A DNA stretch of 64,000 bases, taken from positions 186,001 through 250,000 of the forward strand of contig NZ_JACOQH010000003.1 in NCBI RefSeq assembly GCF_014297335.1, written 5' to 3'. The notes under the pieces are model-generated. The model saw only the letters and a list, made by a program, of their open reading frames with translations. It had not been told where the DNA came from and ran no database searches. A program made the position numbers and the translations under genes. Origin of the DNA: Roseburia_D yibonii (lineage in GTDB: Bacteria > Bacillota > Clostridia > Lachnospirales > Lachnospiraceae). Shown one piece after another: positions 15,928 to 25,490 of the stretch. The number at the start of each line of letters is the position of its first letter. Positions within the stretch are counted from its first letter, which is position 1.

Positions 15928-17676
15928 TTAGCTGATCTTCCAGCCTTCCGCTTTCTTTCGGATCTCTACAAACTGCTTGTATTTTCCGTCCTGACGGATC
16001 AGTTCCTCATGCGTACCGCTCTCCGCGATCCGCCCGTCATCCACAACCAGGATCTGATCTGCCTGCTCGATCGTGGCAAGCCGGTGCGCGATCGTAATGA
16101 TCGTCTTTCCTCTTGTCAGCTCCGTCACCGCATTCTGGATCAGATGCTCGTTTTCCGGATCGATACTTGCCGTTGCCTCATCGAGGATGATGATCGGCGC
16201 GTCCTTTAACATGGCTCTCGCAATGGAAATACGCTGTTTCTGTCCGCCGGAGAGCGTATCGCCGCCCTCTCCGATCACCGTGTCATAGCCATCCGGCAAT
16301 TCCATGATAAAGTCATGGCAGCACGCTTTTTTCGCTGCTTCGATCATCTCCGCTTCCGTTGCGTCCGGTTTTCCGAAACAGATATTCGCGCGTATCGTGT
16401 CATGAAACAGATACACGTTCTGGAACACCATGGAAATATTGGAGAGCAGACTGTCGCAGGTCAGCTCTTTGATATTGTGGCCGCCGATACGGATGTTTCC
16501 GCCGTTTGCGTCATAAAAACGCGCGATCAGGCTGCAGATCGTTGTTTTTCCGGAACCCGACGGTCCGACGATCGCGGTCGAAGTCTTTTCCGGTATCTGA
16601 AAGCTTACATCCTTTAAGATCGTTCTGCTGTCATAGCCAAAGTTTACATGTTCAAATGCAATGTCATAATGGTTTAACGGAATGTCCTTTCCGTCGCTGT
16701 CAATATAGTTTTCTTTTTTCAGGGCATCCAGCTGATCCATCGCGTCCTCGATGATACTTAATACATGGGCGCTGTCGCTGATCGGTTCCACGCTCGCAAA
16801 GATCTCAAATGAAAAGAATACAAAGATGAGCATCATAGAAAAATCCATCTGTCCGTTCAGTGTCATGAAAAAGGATGCCAGCGCAAGCCCGACCGAACCA
16901 CATTTCAATGCCAGAAGGTGCAGGCTGTTCGACGGGATAAATCCCCACTCGATCTTTAAGTGGATCCGTCTGCTGTCACCGACCGCATCGGAAAGCGCCT
17001 GCATGGACGCTCCGCTCTGTCCGAAGGATTTTACGACCGAAAGTCCTCTTGCGTATTCCAGGATCGATCCTGTCATATCGCGGTTCGCCTTTGCCTCCAC
17101 CGGCGCGTTTTTCGTGCTGTACCAGGAGATCACAAGCAAAAAAACAAAGGATACGGCTGCTGCCGCAAGCGCGATCAGTGCGGTAACCGGACTGAATACG
17201 CAAAGGCAGAGAAATACAACAAGGAAATTCAGATAGCCGCCGATAAAGCTGTTGATCATACGGATTCCCATGGTTTCCAGCGTTCCGAGCCCTGTTGTGA
17301 TCGAGCTTAAGATATTTCCGGTGTTCATCTGCTGAAAGTATCCGAGGGATACACGCTTTAAGGCATCTCCGACCGCAAGCCGGTCTCTTGCTATCAGCTC
17401 ATAACCGATCGCTTCCTGAAATTTTGCCCGCAGGTAATCAAACAGGAAACGGAAGAAAACCAGTCCTAAAATGATCAAGATACTGTATCCGATCCATTTG
17501 CGGTCAAACGTGCCGCTTCCTTTTTCCGCCTCCATCAGCATTCCCACCGTATACGCGGCGACCATGACAGGCATTGCCGCGAAAATATTGGAAAGGAAAG
17601 AAAAGATAAACCCGATGTAAAGCTTTCCTTTAAATTCCCCGCACCAGTTGATGATGCGTCCTATTGTCTTAAACAT
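15928..17676 (-). CDS. ABC transporter half (membrane + ATPase), second subunit
   Basis: 582 residues: six-helix type I exporter-fold membrane domain (about 1-310), then an ATPase domain with Walker A GPSGSGKTT, signature LSGGQKQR, Walker B IIILDEATASID and the H-loop AHRL. The start at 17676 follows AGGAGG and overlaps the previous ABC gene by 8 bases, so the two halves form a heterodimer. Siderophore-importing exporter-fold pairs (YbtPQ/IrtAB-like) also occur with AraC regulators, so import is a real alternative to efflux. Confidence 0.9.
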   Translation of the reverse strand: MFKTIGRIINWCGEFKGKLYIGFIFSFLSNIFAAMPVMVAAYTVGMLMEAEKGSGTFDRKWIGYSILIILGLVFFRFLFDYLRAKFQEAIGYELIARDRLAVGDALKRVSLGYFQQMNTGNILSSITTGLGTLETMGIRMINSFIGGYLNFLVVFLCLCVFSPVTALIALAAAAVSFVFLLVISWYSTKNAPVEAKANRDMTGSILEYARGLSVVKSFGQSGASMQALSDAVGDSRRIHLKIEWGFIPSNSLHLLALKCGSVGLALASFFMTLNGQMDFSMMLIFVFFSFEIFASVEPISDSAHVLSIIEDAMDQLDALKKENYIDSDGKDIPLNHYDIAFEHVNFGYDSRTILKDVSFQIPEKTSTAIVGPSGSGKTTICSLIARFYDANGGNIRIGGHNIKELTCDSLLSNISMVFQNVYLFHDTIRANICFGKPDATEAEMIEAAKKACCHDFIMELPDGYDTVIGEGGDTLSGGQKQRISIARAMLKDAPIIILDEATASIDPENEHLIQNAVTELTRGKTIITIAHRLATIEQADQILVVDDGRIAESGTHEELIRQDGKYKQFVEIRKKAEGWKIS

Positions 17677-19453
17677 ATGCCTTTTCCTCCTTTCCGGCTG
17701 ACGATACCGCCCATTCCTTTGCTCCGATATGCGCTTTCCACATATCCTGATAGAGCGGGCAGTTTTCAAGCAGCTCTTCCTGCGTTCCGTGCGCAACAAT
17801 CGCACCATTCTTTAAGACTACGATATTGTCCGCCTGCTTTATCGTTGAGAGACGGTGCGCAATGACAAGAAGCGTCTTCCCCTTGGTCAGTGCCGCGATA
17901 CTCTGCTGGATCTTATCCTCATTCTCCGGATCGGTAAATGCCGTCGCTTCATCTAAGATAACGATCGGCGCGTTCTTTAACATCATACGGGCAATGGCGA
18001 TCCTCTGTTTTTCTCCGCCGGACAGCCGTTTTCCCGCCTCCCCCGCCGGGGTATCATAGCCCTGCGGCAGTTTTAAGATAAATTCCTCGCACTGCGCCGC
18101 TCTTGCCGCCGCCTTTACCTCCTCATCCGTAGCTTTCGGATTGCCAAGGCGGATATTTTCAAGCAGGGAGCAGCGGAACAAAAAGTTGTCCTGCGCAACA
18201 AAGCTTACATTTTCCGAGATCTGGGAGAGCGGCATATCCTTGATATTGACTCCGCCGATCGTAATGCTTCCTTCGGTCACATCGAAAAACCGCGCGATCA
18301 GCTTTGCAACCGTTGACTTTCCTCCGCCGGACGGACCGACCAGTGCCGTGAAACTGCCCTGCGGAAACTTTAAGTCGATGCCGTGCAGTACTTCCTCCTC
18401 CGTGTTTCCGCTGTAAGAGAAGCGCACCTGTTTTAATTCCACATCCGTGCTCGTTATATTGGCGCGTTTCTCCGGCTCCAGAAGGCTCTTCATCGTAAGC
18501 AGGGAATCCAGTTCTTCGACCGTCATCTGCATCTGCTTTGTTTCATTCGCGAACACTTCCAGCTTTGCGAGAGAACCCACCATCGAAATGGAGAGCATGA
18601 CTGCGAGTGCCGCCTGTGATGCTGTGATCGTTCCTGCGGATGCCAGTGCCAGGCTGACCGGAAGCGTTCCGATCAGCGTCGCCGGGAACAGCGCAAATGC
18701 AAGTTTCATGGTCACCCAGGTCGAGGACAGCCACTTGATGACGAATGTGCGGTAATCCGTGATCGCCTTCGCGTATTTTTCATAGGAAACACCCGCGCGT
18801 CCAAACGCTTTTATTACTTCAATTCCTTCAATATACTCCACGATCATGCTGTTCATGTAGGTGTTGGAATTGTTATAGGTATCAAAGTTCTTTCCACTGA
18901 TCTTGAAGGTCAGTGCCATGCACACAAACGCCGCCGGAAATGTCACAAGCGACGCAAGCGCGATCCGCCAGTCGATCAGTGCAAGCGCAAGGATGCTCAC
19001 AACCGGCAGTACGATATGTCCCACGCCTTCCGGAACCACATGCGCAAGCGGTGGCTCGATCCCTTCGATCTTATCCACCATGATGTTTTTAATCTCACCG
19101 ATGGAATGTGCCTGCACTTCGCCGAGCGGCGCGTGTAAAAAGCGATCCGCCATTCTGAGTCTGAGTCCCTCAAGTACATGATATGCCACCTGATGGGACG
19201 CTGCCGTGGAACCGGCAAAACATAACACTTTCACGCAGTACGCAAAAAGTGCCGCACCGCACCATCCAAGGATTGCCCCGGATGTCACGGTTCCATCCAC
19301 AAATTTACATATGACCTGATACATACAGAAAAACGGAACCAGTCCCGCCGTGATGCTGATCACCGACAGAACGATAGAGAGTTCGAATTTCTTCCGATAT
19401 CCGCCCGCATACCCGAGCAGGGTACGCATCCAGCCCTCTTTCTTCTCTTTCAT
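17669..19453 (-). CDS. ABC transporter half (membrane + ATPase), first subunit
   Basis: 594 residues with an N-terminal six-helix domain and an ATPase domain carrying GPSGGGKST, LSGGEKQR and IVILDEATAFTD. The residue after the Walker B Glu is Ala as in active sites, so both halves look hydrolysis-competent. It starts after AGGAGG, 14 bases downstream of the AraC gene, and overlaps its partner gene by 8 bases. The operon begins with an ECF transporter, so the pair may handle the same ligand. Confidence 0.9.
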   Translation of the reverse strand: MKEKKEGWMRTLLGYAGGYRKKFELSIVLSVISITAGLVPFFCMYQVICKFVDGTVTSGAILGWCGAALFAYCVKVLCFAGSTAASHQVAYHVLEGLRLRMADRFLHAPLGEVQAHSIGEIKNIMVDKIEGIEPPLAHVVPEGVGHIVLPVVSILALALIDWRIALASLVTFPAAFVCMALTFKISGKNFDTYNNSNTYMNSMIVEYIEGIEVIKAFGRAGVSYEKYAKAITDYRTFVIKWLSSTWVTMKLAFALFPATLIGTLPVSLALASAGTITASQAALAVMLSISMVGSLAKLEVFANETKQMQMTVEELDSLLTMKSLLEPEKRANITSTDVELKQVRFSYSGNTEEEVLHGIDLKFPQGSFTALVGPSGGGKSTVAKLIARFFDVTEGSITIGGVNIKDMPLSQISENVSFVAQDNFLFRCSLLENIRLGNPKATDEEVKAAARAAQCEEFILKLPQGYDTPAGEAGKRLSGGEKQRIAIARMMLKNAPIVILDEATAFTDPENEDKIQQSIAALTKGKTLLVIAHRLSTIKQADNIVVLKNGAIVAHGTQEELLENCPLYQDMWKAHIGAKEWAVSSAGKEEKAYV

Positions 19454-19467
19454 AATATCCTATCCTC

Positions 19468-20418
19468 CTAACGAATGGCGCTGCGGTATTCCACCGGCGA
19501 CATTCCCATAATTTTCCGAAACGCGATCGCGAATTTGCTGGCGCTGTCATAGCCCACCAGTCCCGCGATCTCCGCAACACTCTTTTCACGATCCGCCCGC
19601 AGAAATTCTGCCGCGCGGTTCATGCGGTAATCGGTAAGCCAGGCGCCGATCGACATCCCATACACGGATTTAAAGCAGTTTTTCATTCCGGTCAGCGGAA
19701 TCTCAAACCGCACCGAGAGATCCTCCTGCGTATAATTTTCCGCCATATGCTCCGCCAAAAACGCCTGGATCGCTTTTACCTTTTCTACCTGTGTTTTATA
19801 GTAATAGGGTCTTTCTTCCTGTTCCTTCGGCAGTTCCAGTGCGTCCAGATACAGCAGAAGCTCCATGATCTTGATCTTAAAATAAGGGATCCTGATCTTT
19901 TCCGGCACCTGATACAGTTCCCCGAAAATATGCTCTGCGGCACCTTTTTCGTGTATCAGATTCGGATAACGCCCCGGACAGTACTTCTCCTGCAGCTTTA
20001 TGAGATCGACCGGGAAATCCTTCACTTCCTCCGCGAGCGCCGCCGCCGCGATCTCCATATCAAAGCCGATCGTCAGCCCGTGATAATGGCTCGACGGGAA
20101 TACAAAACGCCCGGTATGCGTGAGCCTGCGGTCCATCTTAATGTCCCCGGCTCCGACATAGGCGTAGGCATTTTCCACTGCCAGATATTCCATTTTTCCC
20201 TCTCTGCAATGGTCAATGACAAACATATTTCTGCCCGGCACATATTCGGAATCAAAATATTTCACATGAAAATCATTGAAGCTCAACATCGCGCCCGGAA
20301 ACACTTCATAGCAGGTCATCGTGCCGTCACCGGTCTCGTTGCGGAACTGATACACACTGCATCCGTCGCTTTTCGCCAGCAGAATGCCTCTTGCCTGCCC
20401 GAACCCTTCTTCTTTCAT
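19468..20418 (-). CDS. AraC-family regulator of the ECF/ABC operon
   Basis: 316 residues: an N-terminal ligand domain without an obvious cupin HxH and a C-terminal AraC domain (about 215-316) with the motif YGMSIGAWLTDYRMNRAAEFL and VGYDSASKFAIAFRKIMGMSPVEYR. The spacing and sequence are reminiscent of PchR/YbtA-like regulators that sense metal chelators; this is a weak resemblance. The start overlaps the ECF ATPase stop by 4 bases (ATGA), so regulator and transporter are translated together. Confidence 0.86.
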   Translation of the reverse strand: MKEEGFGQARGILLAKSDGCSVYQFRNETGDGTMTCYEVFPGAMLSFNDFHVKYFDSEYVPGRNMFVIDHCREGKMEYLAVENAYAYVGAGDIKMDRRLTHTGRFVFPSSHYHGLTIGFDMEIAAAALAEEVKDFPVDLIKLQEKYCPGRYPNLIHEKGAAEHIFGELYQVPEKIRIPYFKIKIMELLLYLDALELPKEQEERPYYYKTQVEKVKAIQAFLAEHMAENYTQEDLSVRFEIPLTGMKNCFKSVYGMSIGAWLTDYRMNRAAEFLRADREKSVAEIAGLVGYDSASKFAIAFRKIMGMSPVEYRSAIR

Positions 20419-21815
20419 GCCTCTTCCTCCTTTTCTCCAAGCATCAATATCCTGTCACACGCGTCCTGCATGAATTCCCTGTCATGTGACACCACAAGCA
20501 CGATCTTTCCCGCTTTCGCGAGATTTCGCACCATCTCGCAGACTTCCTTCATATGGCGGTAGTCCAGTCCGCTCGTCGGCTCGTCAAAGATCAGTACCTT
20601 TTTTCCGGAAAGCACCGCTGTTGCCACCGCAAGTCGCTGTTTCTGCCCGCCGGACAATGCCATCGGATGCGTTTCTTCGTAATCACCGAGATCAAACTGC
20701 GCAAGCGCTTCTCTTATCCCTGCTTCATCCGACGCTCCCGCCTGTTCGCACTCGCCAAAAACACTGTCCGAAAAAAGCTGATGATTTACATCCTGCATGA
20801 CTAAAAAGCAGTTTTTCTGTCTCTGCTTTCGTTTTAACACATCCCCTTCCAGGGAGATACTTCCTTTCTGTTCCCGGATCAGTCCGCACAGACAGCGGAT
20901 CAGTGTTGTCTTTCCGACACCGTTGTGCCCGGAGATCCCAAGCACCTCACCCGGATACGCGGTAAACGAGAGATCCTTTATCACATCCGGCTCACCCTTG
21001 TAGCCACAACCAAGTCCGCAGATCCCGAGCCCTTTTCCCGCCTCATAGGCACGGGCTTTTTCCAGATCTAACGTGGTCCTTTTTAATTTTCTAAGTCCCA
21101 GCCGGATCCGCTCCGTTTCCTCCATGGCAAGAAATTCTGCCTTTGAAAAGCTTTTTTCAATCCTTCCATCCCGGATATAGACCGCGCGATCCACAAGATC
21201 CGCCAGAAAGTACAGCCGGTGCTCTGCGATCACAACCGTTTTTCCCTCTTCTTTCAGACGGATCAGCTGCTTTCTCAGTTTTTCAATCGCCTCTTCATCC
21301 AGATTTGCCGTTGGTTCATCTAAGGTATAGATCTGCGGATTCATGGCATACACGCTTGCGAACGCCAAAAGCTGCTTTTCTCCGCCCGAAAGCGAAAAAA
21401 TATTCCGGTGCATCAGCTTTTTTATTTTTAACTGCCGGACGGTCGTCTCGACGCGGGATTTGATCTGTTCCGGCGGGACGCCTTCATTTTCCAGTCCAAA
21501 TTCCAGCTCACTGTCCGTATCCAGATGGAAGAACTGGCTTTTCGGATTCTGAAATACCGAACCGACTTCTTTTGCCAGTTCATAGACCGCGGTATCGCGC
21601 ACCGGCATACCCGCAACCGTGACGTCGCCCTGTAATTGTCCGTCCGCGGTAAAATGCGGGATCAGCCCATTGATCAGTTTGGTGACCGTTGTTTTGCCGC
21701 AGCCGCTTTCCCCGCAGAGAAGCACGCACTCTCCCGGATGGATCGTCAAACTTACGTCACGCAGTGAATTTTTTCCCTCCGCATAAGCAAAAGATACCTG
21801 ATCGATCGTAATCAT
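20415..21815 (-). CDS. ECF transporter ATPase with two fused ABC domains
   Basis: 466-residue energy-coupling ATPase with two tandem nucleotide-binding domains. Domain 1 has GESGCGKTT, LSGGEKQLLA and TLDEPTANLD; domain 2 has GHNGVGKTT, LSGGQKQRLA and IFDEPTSGLD. In most ECF systems these are separate EcfA and EcfA' proteins; the fusion is typical of dedicated group I-like systems with their own T and S subunits, both adjacent here. The start at 21815 follows AGAGGAGG; an ATG eight codons earlier lies within the preceding gene's end and lacks a site. Confidence 0.92.
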   Translation of the reverse strand: MITIDQVSFAYAEGKNSLRDVSLTIHPGECVLLCGESGCGKTTVTKLINGLIPHFTADGQLQGDVTVAGMPVRDTAVYELAKEVGSVFQNPKSQFFHLDTDSELEFGLENEGVPPEQIKSRVETTVRQLKIKKLMHRNIFSLSGGEKQLLAFASVYAMNPQIYTLDEPTANLDEEAIEKLRKQLIRLKEEGKTVVIAEHRLYFLADLVDRAVYIRDGRIEKSFSKAEFLAMEETERIRLGLRKLKRTTLDLEKARAYEAGKGLGICGLGCGYKGEPDVIKDLSFTAYPGEVLGISGHNGVGKTTLIRCLCGLIREQKGSISLEGDVLKRKQRQKNCFLVMQDVNHQLFSDSVFGECEQAGASDEAGIREALAQFDLGDYEETHPMALSGGQKQRLAVATAVLSGKKVLIFDEPTSGLDYRHMKEVCEMVRNLAKAGKIVLVVSHDREFMQDACDRILMLGEKEEEA

Positions 21816-21828
21816 ACGTTTCCTCCTC

Positions 21829-22506
21829 TCAGACAGCAAGCGCTGCCACCAAAAATCCCGCTGCCACCAAAATGCAGATGCAGTCCATCACTCCGATATG
21901 TAATTGGACGGTACTCGTCTTTTTTACCGGACTTTCGATGCCCCTCGTCACTGCCGCAGCCGCAAGCTCTTCCGCCGTATTGACCGCCGACATCATAAGC
22001 GGCACAACAAAGGCTTCCACTTTTTCGCCTCCATGCAGATTTTTTAATTTCATGGCATCCCGGATATACCCGCTTTCCTCGCGGATCGCAGGGAAATACC
22101 GCAGTGTCACGGAAATCGGTATAATGACTGTCTGTGGAATGTAAAGCGCGCGGAGCGCCACGATAAACTCGCGCAGGGAAACCGTCTTTAGGATCAGCCA
22201 TCCGATCATCATACACGGGTACATCCGCCTTGCGTAGTTTATAAAAATCGAAAAGCAGGAAATGACCACTCTCGGCGCCGCCGGAAGCACCATCCACTGA
22301 AACGCATAAAGCATCAGATACACAAAAAGCCACTGAAAGCCGCTTTTTATCCTGCCACAGAGCAGATACAGCACGGTCAGGCAGCCGATCCATGCGATCT
22401 GTATCGCAGGATCGTCCTGCACAAGCATGATGACATTCGCAAGCGCCAGCAGTAACAGCCCGGCGCGCGGATCAAGCCTTAATCCCTCTCGTCTTTTTTT
22501 CTCCAT
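21829..22506 (-). CDS. ECF transporter T component (transmembrane)
   Basis: 225 residues, several membrane helices and the CbiQ/EcfT pattern, including the two short Ala-Arg-Gly-like coupling motifs; the second is visible as AAAVTRGIES near residue 185. It joins the S subunit to the ATPase. It starts 3 bases after the S gene stop and ends 13 bases before the ATPase start. Confidence 0.87.
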   Translation of the reverse strand: MEKKRREGLRLDPRAGLLLLALANVIMLVQDDPAIQIAWIGCLTVLYLLCGRIKSGFQWLFVYLMLYAFQWMVLPAAPRVVISCFSIFINYARRMYPCMMIGWLILKTVSLREFIVALRALYIPQTVIIPISVTLRYFPAIREESGYIRDAMKLKNLHGGEKVEAFVVPLMMSAVNTAEELAAAAVTRGIESPVKKTSTVQLHIGVMDCICILVAAGFLVAALAV

Positions 22507-22509
22507 GGA

Positions 22510-23115
22510 TCAAACCATACCCGCTTTCTTAAAATGTTTGTGGAACATACCGTTTGCGATCCACGCGCCCACAAACGCCGCGATCACCGGCGCCACGATC
22601 ATCACAACCAGCATTCCCTGTGAGGAGAGCGCCCGCAGTGTGGAAACGTAAGACTCCGCCATTCCCTGTTCGCTGATCTGTGTTAAAAAGCTCTCCCGCA
22701 TGATCCAGATCGGAAGCGGGGAACCTGTCATTCCAAGTGAAAATGCTGCAAACGCCGCCGCGTTCCAGAGAAAGCTCTTATATCCGCCAAGAAAACGGAT
22801 CAGTTCTCCAAGCAGGCACGCCGCTAAAAAGGTGCCAAGTAAAATAACCGTAAACTGACCGGTCACAAAATACAAAAGTCCGGTCACCATGCCCATCAAA
22901 AGCACTGCGCCAAATTTCTGTACCTTTGCGCACATTAAAAGAAACGGGTTTCCCGTGACCAGTGCGATCAGCGCCGGCATTAAGATCCAGATGACCGGAT
23001 GCAGTCCGCTGAGCAGCATGCAGATAAAATTAAGTACAAAATAGATCGCAGAAAAAATTCCGATTGAGATCAGATCCTTGCCCTGCAATAATTTTCCATT
23101 TTTTTGCGTTGACAT
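22510..23115 (-). CDS. ECF transporter S component, MptD/Trep_Strep-like
   Basis: 201 residues with about six hydrophobic helices; substrate-binding subunit of an ECF importer. The pattern (GKDLISIGIFSAIYFVLNFICML near the start, NPFLLMCAKVQKFGAVLLMG in the middle) fits the family often called MptD-like, whose ligand is not established. The start at 23115 is chosen because AAGGAGG is 8 bases away; an ATG two codons earlier is too close. It is the first gene of the six-gene operon. Confidence 0.82.
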   Translation of the reverse strand: MSTQKNGKLLQGKDLISIGIFSAIYFVLNFICMLLSGLHPVIWILMPALIALVTGNPFLLMCAKVQKFGAVLLMGMVTGLLYFVTGQFTVILLGTFLAACLLGELIRFLGGYKSFLWNAAAFAAFSLGMTGSPLPIWIMRESFLTQISEQGMAESYVSTLRALSSQGMLVVMIVAPVIAAFVGAWIANGMFHKHFKKAGMV

Positions 23116-23142
23116 TTTCATGTCCTCCTTATGTAAAAGAAA

Positions 23143-23156
23143 TTAGTCAGTACTAA
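23143..23156. promoter_or_regulatory. candidate operator before the ECF operon
   Basis: Inverted repeat TTAGT-CAGT-ACTAA lies 28 bases upstream of the S-component start, in the leader or promoter region. It is a possible repressor or AraC binding site; no regulator can be assigned from sequence. Confidence 0.4.
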
Positions 23157-23253
23157 CTTTTAACAGCATAGCATACCAAAACGCTTTTGTCTGTCCCATT
23201 TCGCCCTTTTTGTTCCGTTTGGACATTTCATTTTCCTCGTTGCCATTACAAAA

Positions 23254-23296
23254 AAAAGACTTTGGCTATCATTCTCACTGACAGTCAAAGTCTTTT
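23254..23296 (-). terminator. terminator of the 23317 gene
   Basis: AAAAGACTTTG (23254-23264) and CAAAGTCTTTT (23286-23296) form an 11-bp stem. On the minus strand it is followed by a T-rich tract, so it ends the hypothetical/SGNH transcript before the ECF promoter. Confidence 0.75.
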
Positions 23297-23316
23297 CCCC
23301 ACACAGAGTCTTTCAT

Positions 23317-23712
23317 CTACACATCACAAAGAACCAGTTCTCCCTCGTCCTCGATCAACATCTCATCCTCACGCAGCCGTTCCACGATCTCCATATAGCG
23401 GTCTACCGCAAGCTTTGCGCCCTTATACTGCATCAGCTGCGGCTCTTTTTCCTTTTCCTTATAATAGATCACGTTGTAGTCAATATAGGCCACCACGATC
23501 TTTTCTTTCTCCAGCATATCCTCAAAGATCTTGTGCATCACGACATGCATCTCATCCGCTTTCCGGTGGATCGGGTAAAAATCTCCGGTCTCCGGCTCTT
23601 TTTCTTCCTCCGGGGTCTCATCCTGTCCCGGCTGTTCCGTCTGATCGGTGTCCCCGGAAAGCATCTCAAAAAGATTCATTTGTCCCGTTAAGTCTTCTTT
23701 TTCTGTCTTCAT
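23317..23712 (-). CDS. hypothetical acidic protein
   Basis: 131 residues, function not recognised. Residues 1-45 are highly acidic and low-complexity (DTDQTEQPGQDETPEEEKEPE) and begin with LTGQMNLFEML, like a short protein-binding peptide. Residues 50-131 look like a small mixed fold (HRKADEMHVVMHKIFEDMLEKEKIVVAYIDYNVIYY). It lies 21 bases after the SGNH hydrolase and shares its transcript. The start has an AAAAGGAG site. Confidence 0.72.
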   Translation of the reverse strand: MKTEKEDLTGQMNLFEMLSGDTDQTEQPGQDETPEEEKEPETGDFYPIHRKADEMHVVMHKIFEDMLEKEKIVVAYIDYNVIYYKEKEKEPQLMQYKGAKLAVDRYMEIVERLREDEMLIEDEGELVLCDV

Positions 23713-23733
23713 CGGTTTTCTCCTTTTCCTCTG

Positions 23734-24363
23734 TTACCAGCGTGGTTCTAAAACATATTTCATAAAGGCAGGAAAAATGGCGCGATACCCTTCTTCCTTG
23801 ATATGCATTCCCTCTATTGTATATTCCGCCCGCAAATTGCCCCCGGCGTCCTTTAACGGATCGTTGATGTCGATATACCGCGCATGATGCTTCTTTGCCA
23901 GTTCCTTTACTGCCGCATTGGCTTTGCGGATCCTGTCATTCGTTCGGATTTTAAGGCAGGGCTTCATCTCCTCCGTGGCAGCCTCATAATTCACCGGATA
24001 ATATGCCATCAGATAGATCTCTATCCCCGGCAGCTTTTCCTCCACGATGCTTAGTACTTTATCATAATGATCCATCAGGTGTCCGATCGTAACCCCCGGA
24101 TCACTCAGATCATTCGTCCCGATATTGATAAAAAGTCTCACCGGTTTCAAATCCAGAATACATACGTCCAGATGTTCCAAGAGTTCATCCGTAATAAAAC
24201 CGCCAATCCCCCGGTTATAGATCAAAAGATCCGGGTACTCCTCTTTTACAAATTTCTCGACCGGAAACATCTCCATCAGCGAAGATCCCGCGCATACGAT
24301 CTGCCCCGGCTGTGCCTGTTTGTTTTTCTCCTGAAATCTTTCTACTTTTTCTTCCTTGGTCAT
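23734..24363 (-). CDS. SGNH/GDSL-type hydrolase (esterase or deacetylase)
   Basis: 209-residue cytoplasmic SGNH hydrolase. All four blocks are visible: AGSSLMEMFP (Ser), NRGIGG (Gly), NIGTNDLSDP (Asn) and EGMHIKEEGY with the catalytic Asp/Glu-x-x-His. No signal peptide, so a sugar- or lipid-ester substrate inside the cell is likely. The mobile segment begins about 60 bases upstream of its start, so its promoter is short or altered. Confidence 0.86.
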   Translation of the reverse strand: MTKEEKVERFQEKNKQAQPGQIVCAGSSLMEMFPVEKFVKEEYPDLLIYNRGIGGFITDELLEHLDVCILDLKPVRLFINIGTNDLSDPGVTIGHLMDHYDKVLSIVEEKLPGIEIYLMAYYPVNYEAATEEMKPCLKIRTNDRIRKANAAVKELAKKHHARYIDINDPLKDAGGNLRAEYTIEGMHIKEEGYRAIFPAFMKYVLEPRW

Positions 24364-24424
24364 ATAAAAAACCCCTTTCTGTTACTATCATAAATTTATC
24401 CTCACCGAAAAGTCAACTTCCTTT

Positions 24425-24433
24425 TTCAGATTC
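24425..24433. repeat. left target-site duplication of the mobile segment
   Basis: TTCAGATTC directly abuts the left 17-bp inverted repeat and is repeated exactly at 29746-29754 next to the right one. Confidence 0.85.
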
Positions 24434-24490
24434 CAGCATTGAAAGGTAAAAATAATTCTCACTAATAATACTAAAATTTAAGCTGATTTC

Positions 24491-24530
24491 TTTGCGATAA
24501 GGTAAAATAAAAGAAAAACTTTATCGCAAA
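24491..24530 (+). repeat. hairpin over the transposase ribosome binding site
   Basis: TTTGCGATAA (24491-24500) and TTATCGCAAA (24521-24530) form a 10-bp stem that ends right at the GGAAG site of the transposase. Such fold-back structures in IS elements reduce transposase translation from read-through transcripts. Confidence 0.5.
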
Positions 24531-24539
24531 GGAAGAAAA

Positions 24540-25490
24540 ATGAGCAGAGAACAGGAAAGAGCCAAGAGAAAACAGGAAAAGAATCCGATTGTTGAATGCA
24601 ATAAGATTCAAAATAAATATTACCCTGAATTATTTAAAAAATTTAGTGAAGTAAAGAACCCTCGAAACCAAAATTATATCGACTATTCTGTAAAGACTAT
24701 GCTTGGAACTTTGTATTATAAATGCATAGGCGGAATTTCAAGCATGCAGGAAATGACACGGCAGTTTAACGATGAAAAAGTTGTGGGGAATCTATATTCT
24801 TTCATGAGAGAATCCAGAAAAGAGTATCTTCCCCATGGCGTTACGGAAAATGAATTTTTGGAGAGGCTGGATTCGTTGGAGTTGGAAAAAATACAGAAAG
24901 ATATTGCCTATTCCATGATCCGCAGAAAATCATTTAATGATGCCAGAGTGTTGAAAAAGTGGCAAGTCATCATGGATGCTACAGAACTAGATGAAGGATA
25001 TCAGAAAAAGAATGATTATTATCTGAGCCGATGCTATAACCGAGGGGAAGCAGATGAATTTATGAAGTATCATAGAAGTGTGCTCGAGGCAAAAATATAT
25101 TTTGGAAGCAGCTTTGTATGCAGCATAGCATCAGAGCCAATTGAAAATTCGGAGGAGTATATCAATCAGAGCGAAGAAAAAATAAAACAGGATTGTGAAA
25201 GCAGGAAGGAACAGATGGAAAATAGAAAATCAGGGATTCAACCGACAGAAGCATTGGCAGGGGAATATAGAGCATGCATGCAGTTGGAATGAACAGGCAC
25301 AAAAGAATCATTACCTGATGGAACAGATAGCAGATTTCATAAAGCAGCTTTATGAATATTATTACCTGAAGAAAAATGAAATAAAAAAACTACAAAAAAT
25401 ATATCTCCTGAATTGTTAGCCAGCTTTGGACGGCAACTAACGAAAACAGAAGATATAAAAGTGGAACTGCATAAAGCAGTTCTAAACTGA
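24540..25490 (+). pseudogene. decayed DDE transposase
   Basis: The first ~230 codons read like an IS transposase: basic start, KKWQVIMDATELDEGYQKKNDYYLSRCYNRG (first catalytic Asp region) and HRSVLEAKIYFG. The frame then changes near 25200-25290 and a C-terminal piece (WNEQAQKNHYLMEQIADFIKQLYEYYYLKK and beyond) continues in another frame with a stop at 25417 and coding-like sequence to about 25490. The catalytic centre between these parts is missing, so an internal deletion and frameshifts have inactivated it. The family is not certain; an IS4-like element would fit a 9-bp duplication. Confidence 0.75.
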
